Below are positions 38,428 through 48,560 of a DNA stretch of 64,000 nucleotides, in pieces. The stretch is from Serinus canaria. Taxonomy: Eukaryota; Chordata; Aves; Passeriformes; Fringillidae. Each line of letters starts with the position of its first letter. Position 1 is the first letter of the stretch. The notes beneath the pieces are model-generated. The model made no database searches. It saw nothing but the letters and a program-made list of their open reading frames with translations, and was not told the DNA's origin. The stretch is taken from NCBI RefSeq assembly GCF_022539315.1, contig NC_066316.1:103720179-103784178 (forward strand), read 5' to 3'. A program made the position numbers and the translations under genes.

Positions 38428-38451
38428 AAAATTGGTCTCTAGACCAATTTT
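38428..38451. repeat. Near-perfect 24-bp palindrome
   Basis: AAAATTGGTCT, spacer CT, then AGACCAATTTT: two exact 11-bp arms with a 2-bp centre. No flanking duplication or element is seen. It could form a cruciform or bind a symmetric dimer. Confidence 0.9.
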
Positions 38452-38949
38452 TGCACAAATGAGAAGTACTGCGAAAAATGATAATCCATATTAATTAAAT
38501 CTTTTGGTGTCAGAGAACAAATTGAGGCCCATCTGAAAGCTGAAGGGATTTGTAATGTGTCTCAGTCTTTTTGCCTCTAGGTCACCACTTCAGAGGTGGT
38601 GTGGGCTAGTAGCAACTGAAAGCCATTTATTCTCTGACAGCTGTTTGGAGACCTCTGGGAAATGAGTTTGTGCTATCCTGCTAGCAGTGGTAGTGACTGA
38701 TGCAGCATCGAGTAATCTGTCCTCCCTGCAGGGGGTAATTGGTATTTTCCTCCATGAGGGCAAACAGAGAGTCTGTAGCTAAAACAGGCATAAACCAAAA
38801 TGATCATCCTCTCATTGTATCACCAGCATCTGCCCCACAATTTAATGTCCACCCCCCAAAGTGCAGGTGCTGTGTGCAAATTATCCCCATGGGAGCTGGG
38901 CTCTGGCCACTGGCACTGCCAGCAGGAGGGACACCAGGACTGGCACTGA

Positions 38950-39265
38950 GGGAAGGGAAGGGAAGGGAAGGGAAGGGAAGGGAAGGGAAGGGAAGGGAAG
39001 GGAAGGGAAGGGAAGGGAAGGGAAGGGAAGGGAAGGGAAGGGAAGGGAAGGGAAGGGAAGGGAAGGGAAGGGAAGGGAAGGGAAGGGAAGGGAAGGGAAG
39101 GGAAGGGAAGGGAAGGGAAGGGAAGGGAAGGGAAGGGAAGGGAAGGGAAGGGAAGGGAAGGGACGGGAAGGGAAGGGAAGGGAAGGGAAGGGAAGGGAAG
39201 GGAAGGGAAGGGACGGGAAGGGAAGGGAAGGGAAGGGAAGGGAAGGGAAGGGAAGGGAAGGGAAG
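38950..39265. repeat. (GGGAA)n pentanucleotide array, about 63 copies
   Basis: A 316-bp array of GGGAA units, perfect except for A-to-C changes at 39164 and 39214, exactly 50 bp (ten units) apart. Because the unit is 5 bp, all three frames are open on both strands, which creates four misleading frames of 140 to 182 codons (Gly-Arg-Glu-Gly-Lys or Pro-Phe-Pro-Ser-Leu repeats). It is a fully purine strand with G-triplets every five bases. Confidence 0.98.
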
Positions 39266-39610
39266 CTCTCCAACCACTCCCTAGGACGTGTTGTTACTCC
39301 ACGCATGCTGCCTGCAATGGCACAGCTCCTGTTTGTTTCTGTTCATGGAACTTGGGCTCAAAGCAGTGTAAATGTCCTGTTGGTCAGGTTCCTCCTGCTC
39401 ACTGCCTGACTCCCCCACCATTCACTCCTGAAATTTTGGGTTGGTTTCCTGACTGGTGGCATCAGCATGTATGCAGCTGATGTACTTCTAAGCACAGTCA
39501 TGTTAACCAGAGGCCCAAAGCAGCTTTAGATGGGCAATTGAAGTTAAACATCAACAAACTTTGGGTGAGAAAAAGCTGCCAGAATGCATTAGGGCCTTGT
39601 TGGCTTTTTA
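39266..39610. other. No gene seen
   Basis: Unique sequence between the GGGAA array and an imperfect hairpin; no element is recognised. Confidence 0.5.
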
Positions 39611-39660
39611 CATTCTTGTAAATATTTTGCAATCTTTTTTGCAAAAATTTGCAAAGAATG
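39611..39660. repeat. Imperfect inverted repeat, 22-bp arms
   Basis: CATTCTTGTAAATATTTTGCAA (39611-39632) pairs with TTGCAAAAATTTGCAAAGAATG (39639-39660) over 18 of 22 positions, with a 6-bp TCTTTT spacer. The arms also hold TTTGCAA words. Confidence 0.75.
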
Positions 39661-40329
39661 GGTCTCCATCACATGTTTTTATCTAGTACTAACACTCCCT
39701 AAAAACCAGGTTTACTGCCCTTTGTCACTTTTAGAGACTCTGACTCACATCTCAGTCAAAGCTCTCTCAGTTTAACCTGACCATATATGAAAATTGGGGT
39801 CCAACCTCCACTGGAATTTCCTGATATTTCCCCAGTGGGGTTGGGGTCTGACTGAGGGAGGGATCTGCATCTTGAGGCACTTTCCTGGCAGACTTTTCTT
39901 GCCATGTTTTTCCCATCTACCTCTCCGTGTTCTCAGGCTTGCTGTGCTTTGTGACTGATGCAGCCTCCTACAGACACTGGTGGTTCACTTAATTCAAAAC
40001 CAATTGAAACCAGAAGTGCTGCCCTCCAGAGAGGCCTGTCTCACCCCACTGTCTGAGAACTGCTTGGAATGATGCACTCACTCTTATGTGTGTGTACCTC
40101 TGAGGTCCTGGTAGAAGGAAGCCTGCATCTTAGCATGTGCATTTCTAGAAAGAGTTAACAAAATGGAGCCAATATTCAGAAGAAATTTTAAAAAGTACTT
40201 TGTAGACCTAGAAAAATATGTTAAAATATTTAAAGTGATCAGTTTGATTTATAAAGGAAGAGAAGATTTAGTGGCAACTCAATTTACAGTCAATAAAAAG
40301 GCTGCAATGTTAAAGAGCTTTTTAAATCT

Positions 40330-40550
40330 AATGGAGAAGGACATGACAAGAAACAGTGGCTGGATGCTGAAGCCAAATTCAAGTGCAATCTCATAAACTG
40401 TAACTCCCATAAAGCACTGTGCAAGCAAGGAGAAATTAAGTTTAATGCTGGTCCTAACTCAAAGCAGGTCACTGCTGGGAGGTGACAGTCGTGCCACCAT
40501 CTACAACAATATTTTAAGCATTGGGACTATCTGGATGCTGTGATCAGACT
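40330..40550 (+). mobile_element. Possible ancient CR1/L3-like remnant
   Basis: ACAAGAAACAGTGGCTGGATGCTGAAGCCAAATTCAA resembles a block found in old sauropsid CR1-like 3' regions ('acaagaaacagtggatggaagctgaagccaga...'), followed at some distance by an ATCTGGATGCTGTGATCAGACTC segment. The rest is too decayed to align by eye, so the call is tentative. Confidence 0.25.
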
Positions 40551-42116
40551 CAACTGGCCAATGTGTGATCTGAGCAACCACAGCTGAAACCTGGGATCCT
40601 CATGCCATTTGAGGAGTTCTGGGAAGTCTGAGATATCCAGAGAGGACTGGCCAGACATGCCACAGGACCTACAGAAGACCCTTTTGGAGTAGAAGTTAGA
40701 AACTGGGAAGGATACATGAATGAATCTGCAAGGATGCTGGACTATGGCAAGGTGATGGCTGAGTCTAGTTCCAGTTGTCAAGAATCCTCTTACAGACAGT
40801 GCAGAGCTTTAAGTACGCTACTCAAAAATGGGGTTCTGAAATAAATCTGATGAACCATGACATGAAAACACCTATTTGTCTTTGAGCACTGTACAATGAG
40901 AGCAGGAATTTGGCTAAGATATTGATACCTTGCTGTAGGCATCTAATGCATGTGAGATGAATACAGCACTCAGTGATTAAATGAAATGCTCTGATATCAT
41001 AGCAATGTTTTTAGATATGTTGGATTTTAAACTGCAAGATGTTTAATTCATCTGAATTTTGGATAGTAATAAAAAAATGGCCAGAAATTCAATGTTTTAC
41101 CTTAGGCCAAACTAAAAAAGTAAGATAGAGTACATGTTATTCCAGTGCTCTCAATGGAAAAAAACCCAAAAAACCCAAAACAAATATACACCCATTGAAA
41201 TCAGAAATTCTCATTTCTCTCCCAGAAACGTCCCAGGCCAGCTTGTGAAGTTTGATGAATATATAACTGCTGATGTGATATGTATTGCTACAGCCCAGAA
41301 ATCCCTTTGCCAAAGTACAGAATCCCAGCAGTTCAATGACAACCCCGTGCCACGTGTCTGTTGTTGTGCAATGTCCAAGCATAAGACAGAACGTTGCCCA
41401 GCAATACACAGTGAAGCAGTCTGGGAAGAAAAGGAGTGGAGGAAATAACCCAACCCACAGTAAGGGAAAGATCAGAAGATCCTTTGGTCCAGTGGCCTTT
41501 GACATCCAGTTGCTGCTGTAGCTCAGGCAACATAAACTTCCTACTTGGGCTCTCCAGCTGGAACAGACCATTGTTCCCCTTGGATGACTGAATTTCTACC
41601 ACTCCTGCACAAGACTAGCTGTGTAGTCCAGGTCTGAATAGTGAAGGGAAGTGCAGGGAAGTTTCAGCAAAGACAAGAGCTGTGACCAAGGCTGGCAGAG
41701 GTGTGGGACACTGAAGCCAGCTGGGTGCAGAGGAGCAGCACTTTGCCCTGTGCACACCCAGTGCTGTTGGAGAGGCACAGGCTGGTACCACACCCTGCAA
41801 ACACAGAGCTGCCAGTGAGCAGGAGCACGCCGGGGTCAGGATTATTTTTAGAGACATGAAATTAATGGCCTTCTTTCTTGAGTCATTGGAAAAACATTGT
41901 TTGGGGGCAGTTTCTGCTAGGAAATGCACACCACCTTCAGAGGTGTGTTCACCTTCTCAACACCTTTAAATGTTTGTTTACCTGCTGTACATATGGGTTG
42001 GGCTTCAGAGGACAGACATACTAGAAGAAAAGGCAATCTCTCATAACTCACTAGCAGGTCTTTTAGGACAAGCAGATTATCACATTAAATTGTTCAACAA
42101 GTGCTAGAGTCACAGG
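40551..42116. other. No gene seen
   Basis: Holds an A-rich patch at 41157-41182 (AAAAAAACCCAAAAAACCC). A 144-codon minus-strand frame at 41137-41571 overlaps a 104-codon plus-strand frame; neither is recognised. Confidence 0.5.
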
Positions 42117-42154
42117 CCAAGATGCCCCTATAGGTCCAAGATGTCCCTATAGTG
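42117..42154. repeat. Two-copy 19-bp tandem duplication
   Basis: CCAAGATGCCCCTATAGGT is followed directly by CCAAGATGTCCCTATAGTG. Confidence 0.85.
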
Positions 42155-42679
42155 CCTAAAGGAAAGTGGGCTGTGGTTTGAGCCATGCCATGGCATTTCC
42201 TCTTGAAGAAGTGTTTTTTAAGGTGTCAGCAAGGCCTGTCATTGCTTTAGCAGTTGTTGTCTACAACTCTCCTCTCCCTCATTGGCTTCTCCTAAACTAT
42301 TTAAAAAAAATCTTGTCTGAAGTAGTATTTTAGTGCTATTCATTATTACTCCAGGAGTGTAGAGTAATTTCAATGAGTTTTCCAACTTCTGGAAATTGAA
42401 ATAGTTCCCATTTAGCAAAAGATGGGTCCTGGTCCCTGGTCCTGGCCTCACAGGGGATGGAGGAGTAGGTGACAGTGAGAGGTGACTCAGGACACACCCT
42501 TGGAGTGATGCAGTGTGGACTTTAGTCCTTGGAGCACAAGTGCTTCTGCATGTGCTGTTGCCTGAGCTGGTCCTGAGCTGAGCTCTGCCAGCTCTTGGTG
42601 GAGGGAGTGCAGCTGCTCTTGGGTTTGAGTGCTCAGGGTGCTTGAGAAATCTTATGGCATCCCTGTCTTGAGAGAGCCA

Positions 42680-42780
42680 AGCAGATGGATGTGCAACTCC
42701 TGCCTTAGCCCCAGGGTCCTGGAGCTTCAGGAGGGCTCCCAGACTTTGGGGCTAAAGCAGGAGTTACACATCCATCTGCT
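42680..42780 (-). ncRNA. Long inverted repeat, candidate hairpin RNA
   Basis: Left arm 42680-42713 and right arm 42747-42780 are 34-bp reverse complements with two mismatches, separated by 33 bp. In plus-strand RNA the mismatches are C-A. In minus-strand RNA both become G-U, so the whole stem pairs. The loop can form a small GGAGC/GCTCC stem. The stem length fits a microRNA precursor or a small inverted-repeat transposon remnant; no target duplication or terminal TA was found. Strand is assigned only from the wobble argument. Confidence 0.4.
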
Positions 42781-43323
42781 GAACTCCACCAGAACACAGC
42801 ATGGGGCCAGCTCCCACTTAGGTGCCGCAGAAATTCAGAAGCTAAAACACAAGGCCCTGGTGGGGTTTTGATGCTCTAGGGCAAGGCAGAATTGCAGGCT
42901 GAAGTTCTGGATCTAAAAATTCCCCACTTTTGGGGAAGTTTGGGTTGCATCTGCTGTTCTTAGGTCAGTGCACTGCAGAGTGTCCCTCAGCTAATGCCAC
43001 AACACATCATCATGCCAAAGTCCTCAAATGAGCCAGGTGGCTGAGTATTCATCCTTTGCCCTGTGATGATGGGAAGGTTGATGGCTGGATCCTGTCCAGA
43101 TAAGGTTGGAGATCCTGGATGGAGCACATGCTGAAGCACTGGGAGGAGAAACATCTCTCACTGGCTCTCATCCAGACTTTCAAAGCAGCAGAGCCAAGGG
43201 AATCATGTGAAACCTAAGCACAGAGTCAGCACTTAAATCATTGGCAGTCACAGCTTAAAGTAAAAACTTAACTGACCTCTCTGATACCTACCTGATGCAT
43301 TCCACCAAAAGTATGCTTTTCTT

Positions 43324-43330
<7 letters not shown>

Positions 43331-43354
<24 letters not shown>
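43331..43354. repeat. Poly-T tract (24 T)
   Basis: Uninterrupted T run preceded by CCC. Read on the minus strand it could be the A-tail of a retrocopy whose body would lie to the right, but the AT-rich sequence there is not recognisable as a transcript copy. Confidence 0.95.
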
Positions 43355-43429
43355 GTGGGCTACATTACCTTCTTAGGTAAAAATTTAGGAAGAAAATGTC
43401 CATGAACACAGTCGAATGAAATGGCAAGT

Positions 43430-43790
43430 GCTGTATAGTCAGACAGCATGGAGCCTGTACTTTTAATGTAATTAATTCTTCATGGTTCAATAAATTAATT
43501 ACACTAGTGTAGTCAAGACTGAAGTTCAAGAAGCACAATTGTGAGGGTTATTTTGTTTTTAAATACATAAGCATTGAGATCCTTAAAAGGGAATTTTGAC
43601 TACTCTGAGGTCTTGACTGCTGCATTATTGAAATAAGGCATCTACAAAAATATCTGCTTTTTTGACATGTTATTTTTATTTTTTCGCTTTGCATATGCTT
43701 TACAAAATTGGCCTGATTTTTTTTTTAATGTAAGTGAAATTACCAGCATTTTTGTATCCTAAAACCCTTTGAAAACACAAAGGAATTCTG
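43430..43790. promoter_or_regulatory. AT-rich candidate enhancer with symmetric homeodomain sites
   Basis: Two exact 11-bp arms, TGTAATTAATT at 43467-43477 and AATTAATTACA at 43493-43503, face each other across 15 bp. The right arm runs into a perfect ACACTAGTGT palindrome (43501-43510). Further right are TTTGCATATGC near 43689 and several AT-rich words. No coding frame or repeat covers it. The TAATTA cores are typical homeodomain-binding sequence; function is inferred. Confidence 0.35.
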
Positions 43791-44921
43791 CTTTGCTATG
43801 CACCTGTGTGTCAGAAGAGCAGGGCTTTTGCAGGTGTCCACCACTCCTTAAAGGAATGCAGGAGACACTTCTATCCCTTGTAGAAAGGTGCTCCCCATTT
43901 TTCTATACAGGATGACATGGCAAGAGGTCCAGAGGAGATAGCAGGAGGTTTAGGTGGGAATCACCCAAATCTCAAAAATGTAGTCAGCATTAAGTTACAG
44001 TCAGTGGCAGGCAATTCCCACCTTCCTTGCCCAGGCTCCACTCCCTCATTCCCATCAGGCTGCCTGGGACAGTTTAGGGCTCATGCAGTTGTACAAGAAA
44101 CAGATCTGGTCTCATGGGAAAGGAAACAAAAATTGCCTTCTGGTGGATCTGTTCACTGAACTGCCTCGGTGCACATTTTTTTGCTTTTATATTCCCCTGG
44201 CATGAACCATCTTCTGATGGCATTAGTCAATGCTACATGGGCTTCTCTTCATTAGGCAGTGCTAGTAAATTATCGCTCCTTTTGCTTTGAGGCTCTTGGG
44301 AGTACCAAGGCAGAGAGGCAGAGTGACTTTTCAGGGCCCACAAGGACCAGTCTGTGTTTCTCAGCCTGGTGCTGGGTGTGAGGACATGGCTCACTCGTAA
44401 GGAATATGGAAGAACTTTGCAGAGCGAGCTGTTTAGAATCTTCCATGCCCACACAGCCACAGACCAATGTAATTTCTGCAAAAATGATAAAAGCTTCTTA
44501 AATCCTGGCTTCCCATGGCTTAGGCACAATCTCAGATGCCTCAGTGCTCATTTTAATTTGTTAGCTCTGAACAGCCAAGGAGCAAGGTGAGGGATGTGCC
44601 AGCAGCAGCAGCCAACAGGTCCTCACAGGCACTGTGTTTGTGACTCAGGAGCTGAGGGTGCTCACTCACACCTGCAGCCCTGGTGAGTGTGCAGGAGGTC
44701 TGCTGCTTCTTGGTGGGGTGACAGCTCTGCACTGTCTCATCCCTCGGCCACCTTGTTCTTCAAGGACTGATCCCCATGACAGGAGGAGGGAGCATTGCCA
44801 TTTATCAGGACCTAGCTGGGGCCTAATATGCAGTTTGGTCACTTGCAGAAGGAGAAGATGGAAGAGCTTCAGAGGGGAGGAGCATGAATGATTTCAGGTC
44901 CAGAAGAGAAGATTTGTGGAT
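43791..44921. other. No gene seen
   Basis: Unique sequence up to the minus-strand LTR. Frames here are short and overlap on both strands. Confidence 0.5.
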
Positions 44922-44956
44922 TGTGAGAAACAACTGGTCACTTTGAAAATTTAAAA

Positions 44957-44964
44957 AGGTTTAT
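44957..44964 (-). terminator. Polyadenylation signal of the minus-strand LTR
   Basis: AATAAACC on the minus strand (GGTTTATT on the plus strand), about 115 bp past the TATA box and about 35 bp before the LTR 3' end. Confidence 0.6.
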
Positions 44965-45076
44965 TAAACCTTGACAAAAATACAACAAAGGACTACATAA
45001 GGAAAAAGCTGCAGCACTGGGATCTGCCCACATGCACACCACATGGCCAGGCTGTCTTCCAGATGGATGCTCAGTC

Positions 45077-45083
45077 TTTTATA
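45077..45083 (-). promoter_or_regulatory. TATA box of the minus-strand LTR
   Basis: TATAAAA on the minus strand, in the position expected for the U3 promoter of this LTR. Transcription would run toward lower coordinates, out toward 44.9 kb and beyond. Confidence 0.65.
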
Positions 45084-45301
45084 CCCCTGGGGGTTGCATC
45101 AGCCAGCCCTGGCCCCTCCCAAAGTCTGTCAGTCAGCTCTTCTTTGCCATTTATCGGTGGAAACTGCTTTCTTGTAACTGGATTGAGCTCAGGTGTTGCC
45201 ATGCTGCACCCCTGAGCACCCCCTGAGCTTTTCCATTGCCAGCTGCTCCAAGTAAGGGACACATGTCCAGCCTTCTTTGTACCTGTCCTAGGCAACAAAA
45301 C

Positions 45302-45317
45302 GGGGGGGGGGGGGGGG
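45302..45317. repeat. Poly-G tract inside the LTR (16 G)
   Basis: Sixteen G on the plus strand. In LTR sense this is poly-C in U3. Confidence 0.95.
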
Positions 45318-45453
45318 AAGGGAACTATGGAGATAACAGAGGACATCTAAACTCCAATAACATAACTATACATCACTAAAGCCTTTCTTAATATTCACAC
45401 AATAGTTATCCCTTAATTGTGAGAGCCAATAATCTCATTATCCATCTATAACA

Positions 45454-48339
45454 GATTCAAAGGACTTGGGGAACATCAGTCTGGGCAACAGGTGACTGCC
45501 AGGGAAAGATAAATGTTTGAAGCAAGGCAAAAGTGCCCTTAGAAGGGAAGGGAATAATTCATCTGTGCCTGGAAAGGGGTCAGAGATTAAGGATTTTAAC
45601 TACAGCAAAGACTTCAGTTGGAAATTATGAAAAACTTTCTCAACCTAAAATATTGAAGCAAGGAGTTGGATGCCCAAGGGAAGCTGTGAAATCTTCACAC
45701 CAGTCTTTTTGAGGACAGATTAGAGAAGCACCTGTCAGGATTAGTTTCAGTACTGTCAAACTTGTCTTGGGGCAAGGGATCTGCATAGTGACCTCTCAAA
45801 TTCTCTTTCAGGCTGGTTTTCTGTGATGATATTAACCTGTGAAGCTTTGTCACAGAAAGTAATTTCTCTGCCAGGATGAGGTGCAGCCAGGTGGTATTTC
45901 TGGGTGTGCTGTGGCACCTTTGCAGGGCATGGCTGTGCTGCAGAGCTGCTCCAAGCTGGAGTGCAGGGCCCAGGGACACAGCACAGGAATGCAAAGCTGA
46001 AATGGGAATGAGACTTTAATTAATGGTGCAGCACTTGAGAGGGGTGTCCTGCAATACTTAAGGACTGCAAATGGTCAAGACCTCAGTCAAAGATCTAAAA
46101 GTGACTGGGTATTGATTTCTCTAGGGAATCAGGTTACATTTTCCCCTAAAATTCAAAGCCATTGCAGACTCCCAAAAGACAATAAACTGTCTGCCTTGAT
46201 GATTCATTTCTGTACAGAGGAGACTTCCTCCCCTAACAAGCCAGTGAAAACTCATCTCCTCCATGGGTACCTGAGCAGTCACCAGCAAATGTAGTTTTGT
46301 TCAGTAAACCTTGACCCATGATGTCTGCAGGATTTTGGAACTCTAAACCCAAATGTATCATTTGCTAAAGAGCTTTTCTTATTCAGATGCCACAGGAATG
46401 CATACTCTTTATTGAGATCCTGCACTTCATTTGCCAACTCTAGAGTGGTAGATCCTGCCTAGGTAGTTGGAAAATAGCACGTCAGGAGTTTTCTCATTGT
46501 AAACACAATGAGCTAAGATAAATCCTGGGCAAGCAAAGCTCACAGCAGATGAAAATAGAAACAATGAAAAGTTTTCTAGTCCCACAGAGGGGGTGGAGCT
46601 GTCTCTTCTATTCAGATGGGGGAATATATATCTCCAAAGGTATCCTGGTAATCCCTTTTCCAGTTGGGAAGCAGTCACAGGTCACAAGCACTGCAGCCAG
46701 GCTGGAAGTGCACCTCTTGCATGTGATGTGTCTGCACAAGGGAAGCTGGAATCAGCAGAGGACCTGACAGGAGAGGGAGGTTCTGAAGGAGGGATGCAGC
46801 CCTTGAGCAGGAGGTGGAGAAGAGGAGTCTGTGCTGCACCCAGGTGCCTCACATGAACTCCAAGCACAGGATCCATCATGGGACATGCAGCCCATGGGAA
46901 AATTACTGCAGCATCTCAAAGCATCTTGAGGCTGTGAGGAGCACCAGCCAGGCACGTTGTGGTTGTGTGGGCATTTTGGCACAAAACCCCCACTGATTGT
47001 ATATAGATCATTTTAGTTTGGGATCATCCCAGTGCAAACATGTTCTGGGTTCATATGCACATTTTTCAAGGGGCACTGACATGGCAGACAAAAAAGGGAT
47101 GTATCACAATCCTTGACTCTCAAAATCTCACCAGCTGCCTTTCCTCTGTGCTCACTGATGCCAGCCTCCTTCCACTCCCACCTTGAGAGCCACAGCTGGT
47201 TCTGCACACACAGCTGCTGCCACAGGCTCTGTGTTTCAGCCAGCCTCTTCTTCACAGTGCAGCTTGAAAGAGGCCTTGGGTGAGCCTGGGTGTTTTGGGC
47301 CACCCCTGAGAATCACAGGTAATGAAAGTTCCTTTTACATCATTTGTCATGCTGCTTGAGTTAATGTTAGCAATTGGTGTGAGCATTTGCCACAAAGAGT
47401 TCCTAGAGAGTAAGAGAACCAGCCAACCCCTGTGGCATTATCAGCAAATAATATTCACTAATATTTCTCTGGTTTTGAGACAGTAAAAAAAGATGTGATC
47501 TGGCAAAAAGCTGTGGAAAGAAAGACCATGTTTCTGACTGGCCAAGGCTTACATCATCATCTCCAGGAATTTCTTTGCAGGGAACACAGAGCAGCCCTTC
47601 TCTAGAAGGTCAACAGGGTTACTTAAACTTGGGTCATTTTACACAGCAGGGAAAATGAATCTGATGCAACTGAGGTGGCAGAAGCCTCTGTCAGTGAGAC
47701 TGGAAAGGATGAAAGACCAGGATGACTGTCTGGAGCTACAAACCACTGATAACAGATTTATCCCAGTTGAAATAGCTGGTCTGATGGTATCTTTTCCAAC
47801 AAGGACATCTGCAGCCTTCATCAGCCATCACTTGGGATGGGAGTATGAACCTGACCAAGAGGCTACCCAAATCCAGTGCCTCTTATATTTGGGCCACACA
47901 TTGGGAAAGCCTTAGGAACCATTTCTGGACTGCAGCATGCCCCAGGAGCTGCTTGGTTAGCCAAGGTGAGACCAGAGGGCTCATCCTGAAGGAGATGGAT
48001 GGATGCTGAGCAGAGAGTGGTGCATGGGAGGACTGTGCCCACTGCAGGAGCAGGGTCTGGTTGCACATTCCTCAGCCCTGAGTCATGTGGGGCTGCCTGC
48101 TGACCCCTAACCCCACTCCAGCTCCAGGCACAGTTTTCCTGCCTTACTTCTGTGGGAGAGAGTGTCTTCTCAAAGAGGAGTGATAAAAAGCAACCACTGA
48201 GGTCTATAAAACACCACTCCTCTGAGGCCACGCTGTGCCAGGAGGGCTCAGCTGGAGATGGATCACAAAGGGTTTTCTCCTTTCACTCCTGGCCTAAGGG
48301 GGTGGAGGGGAGCCCAAAAATCTTCTTAATTTTGCAAAA
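45454..48339. other. No gene seen
   Basis: Unique sequence. An 86-codon plus-strand frame at 47655-47915 has a balanced composition but no recognised domain and faces a minus-strand frame. I see no splice-flanked exon. Confidence 0.5.
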
Positions 48340-48560
48340 CATGTGAATGGCATTATGCAACAATGGCAGACATCTGCAGAGCATGCAAATGAGAGGTTTC
48401 AGTCTTTGTATTTGGCAGAGGTTAATGAATGATCAATAGATGATCATTAGCCAGATGCTCTGTTAGCTGCTGGTCAGAAACAGGCAGCTTTGGAGGTTGC
48501 TACAAGCCCAAAAAGGCCTCATTAAAATGTCTCAAGCAAAAGCTGATATAGGTAGAAATT
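48340..48560. promoter_or_regulatory. Candidate SOX/POU/E-box cluster
   Basis: Within 32 bp there is a SOX-type AACAATGG (48359-48366), an E-box CATCTG (48371-48376) and a perfect octamer ATGCAAAT (48383-48390). Downstream, GTTAATGAATGATCAATAGATGATCATTAG holds two TGATCA palindromes (48430-48435, 48441-48446), and CATTAAAATG lies near 48519. SOX plus POU sites are a familiar combination in neural and stem-cell enhancers. There is no coding frame. The call rests on motif co-occurrence only. Confidence 0.35.

Larger units (their letters stand above)
44922..45453 (-). mobile_element. Solo LTR of an avian endogenous retrovirus, minus strand
   Basis: In LTR sense the element begins TGTTATAGATGG at 45453 and ends GTTTCTCACA at 44922, about 532 bp with TG...CA ends. 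It carries a TATAAAA box (45083-45077, within GGGGTATAAAAGACTG) and an AATAAACC polyadenylation signal near 44964-44957, roughly 115 bp downstream, the expected U3-R-U5 order. A 16-base poly-C (G on the plus strand, 45302-45317) lies in U3. No internal retroviral sequence adjoins either end, so it is a solo LTR. The target duplication is unclear: only GAT is shared by both flanks. The core promoter looks more intact than in the LTR at 2853. Family name not determined. Confidence 0.8.

Noticed and set aside
38739..39409. Four long frames (141 to 182 codons) over the GGGAA array
   Set aside because: A 5-bp unit without stop words keeps every frame open on both strands; the peptides are plain repeats.
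43331..43500. Retrogene inferred from the 24-T tract
   Set aside because: No body resembling a processed transcript and no flanking duplication could be seen to the right of the tract.
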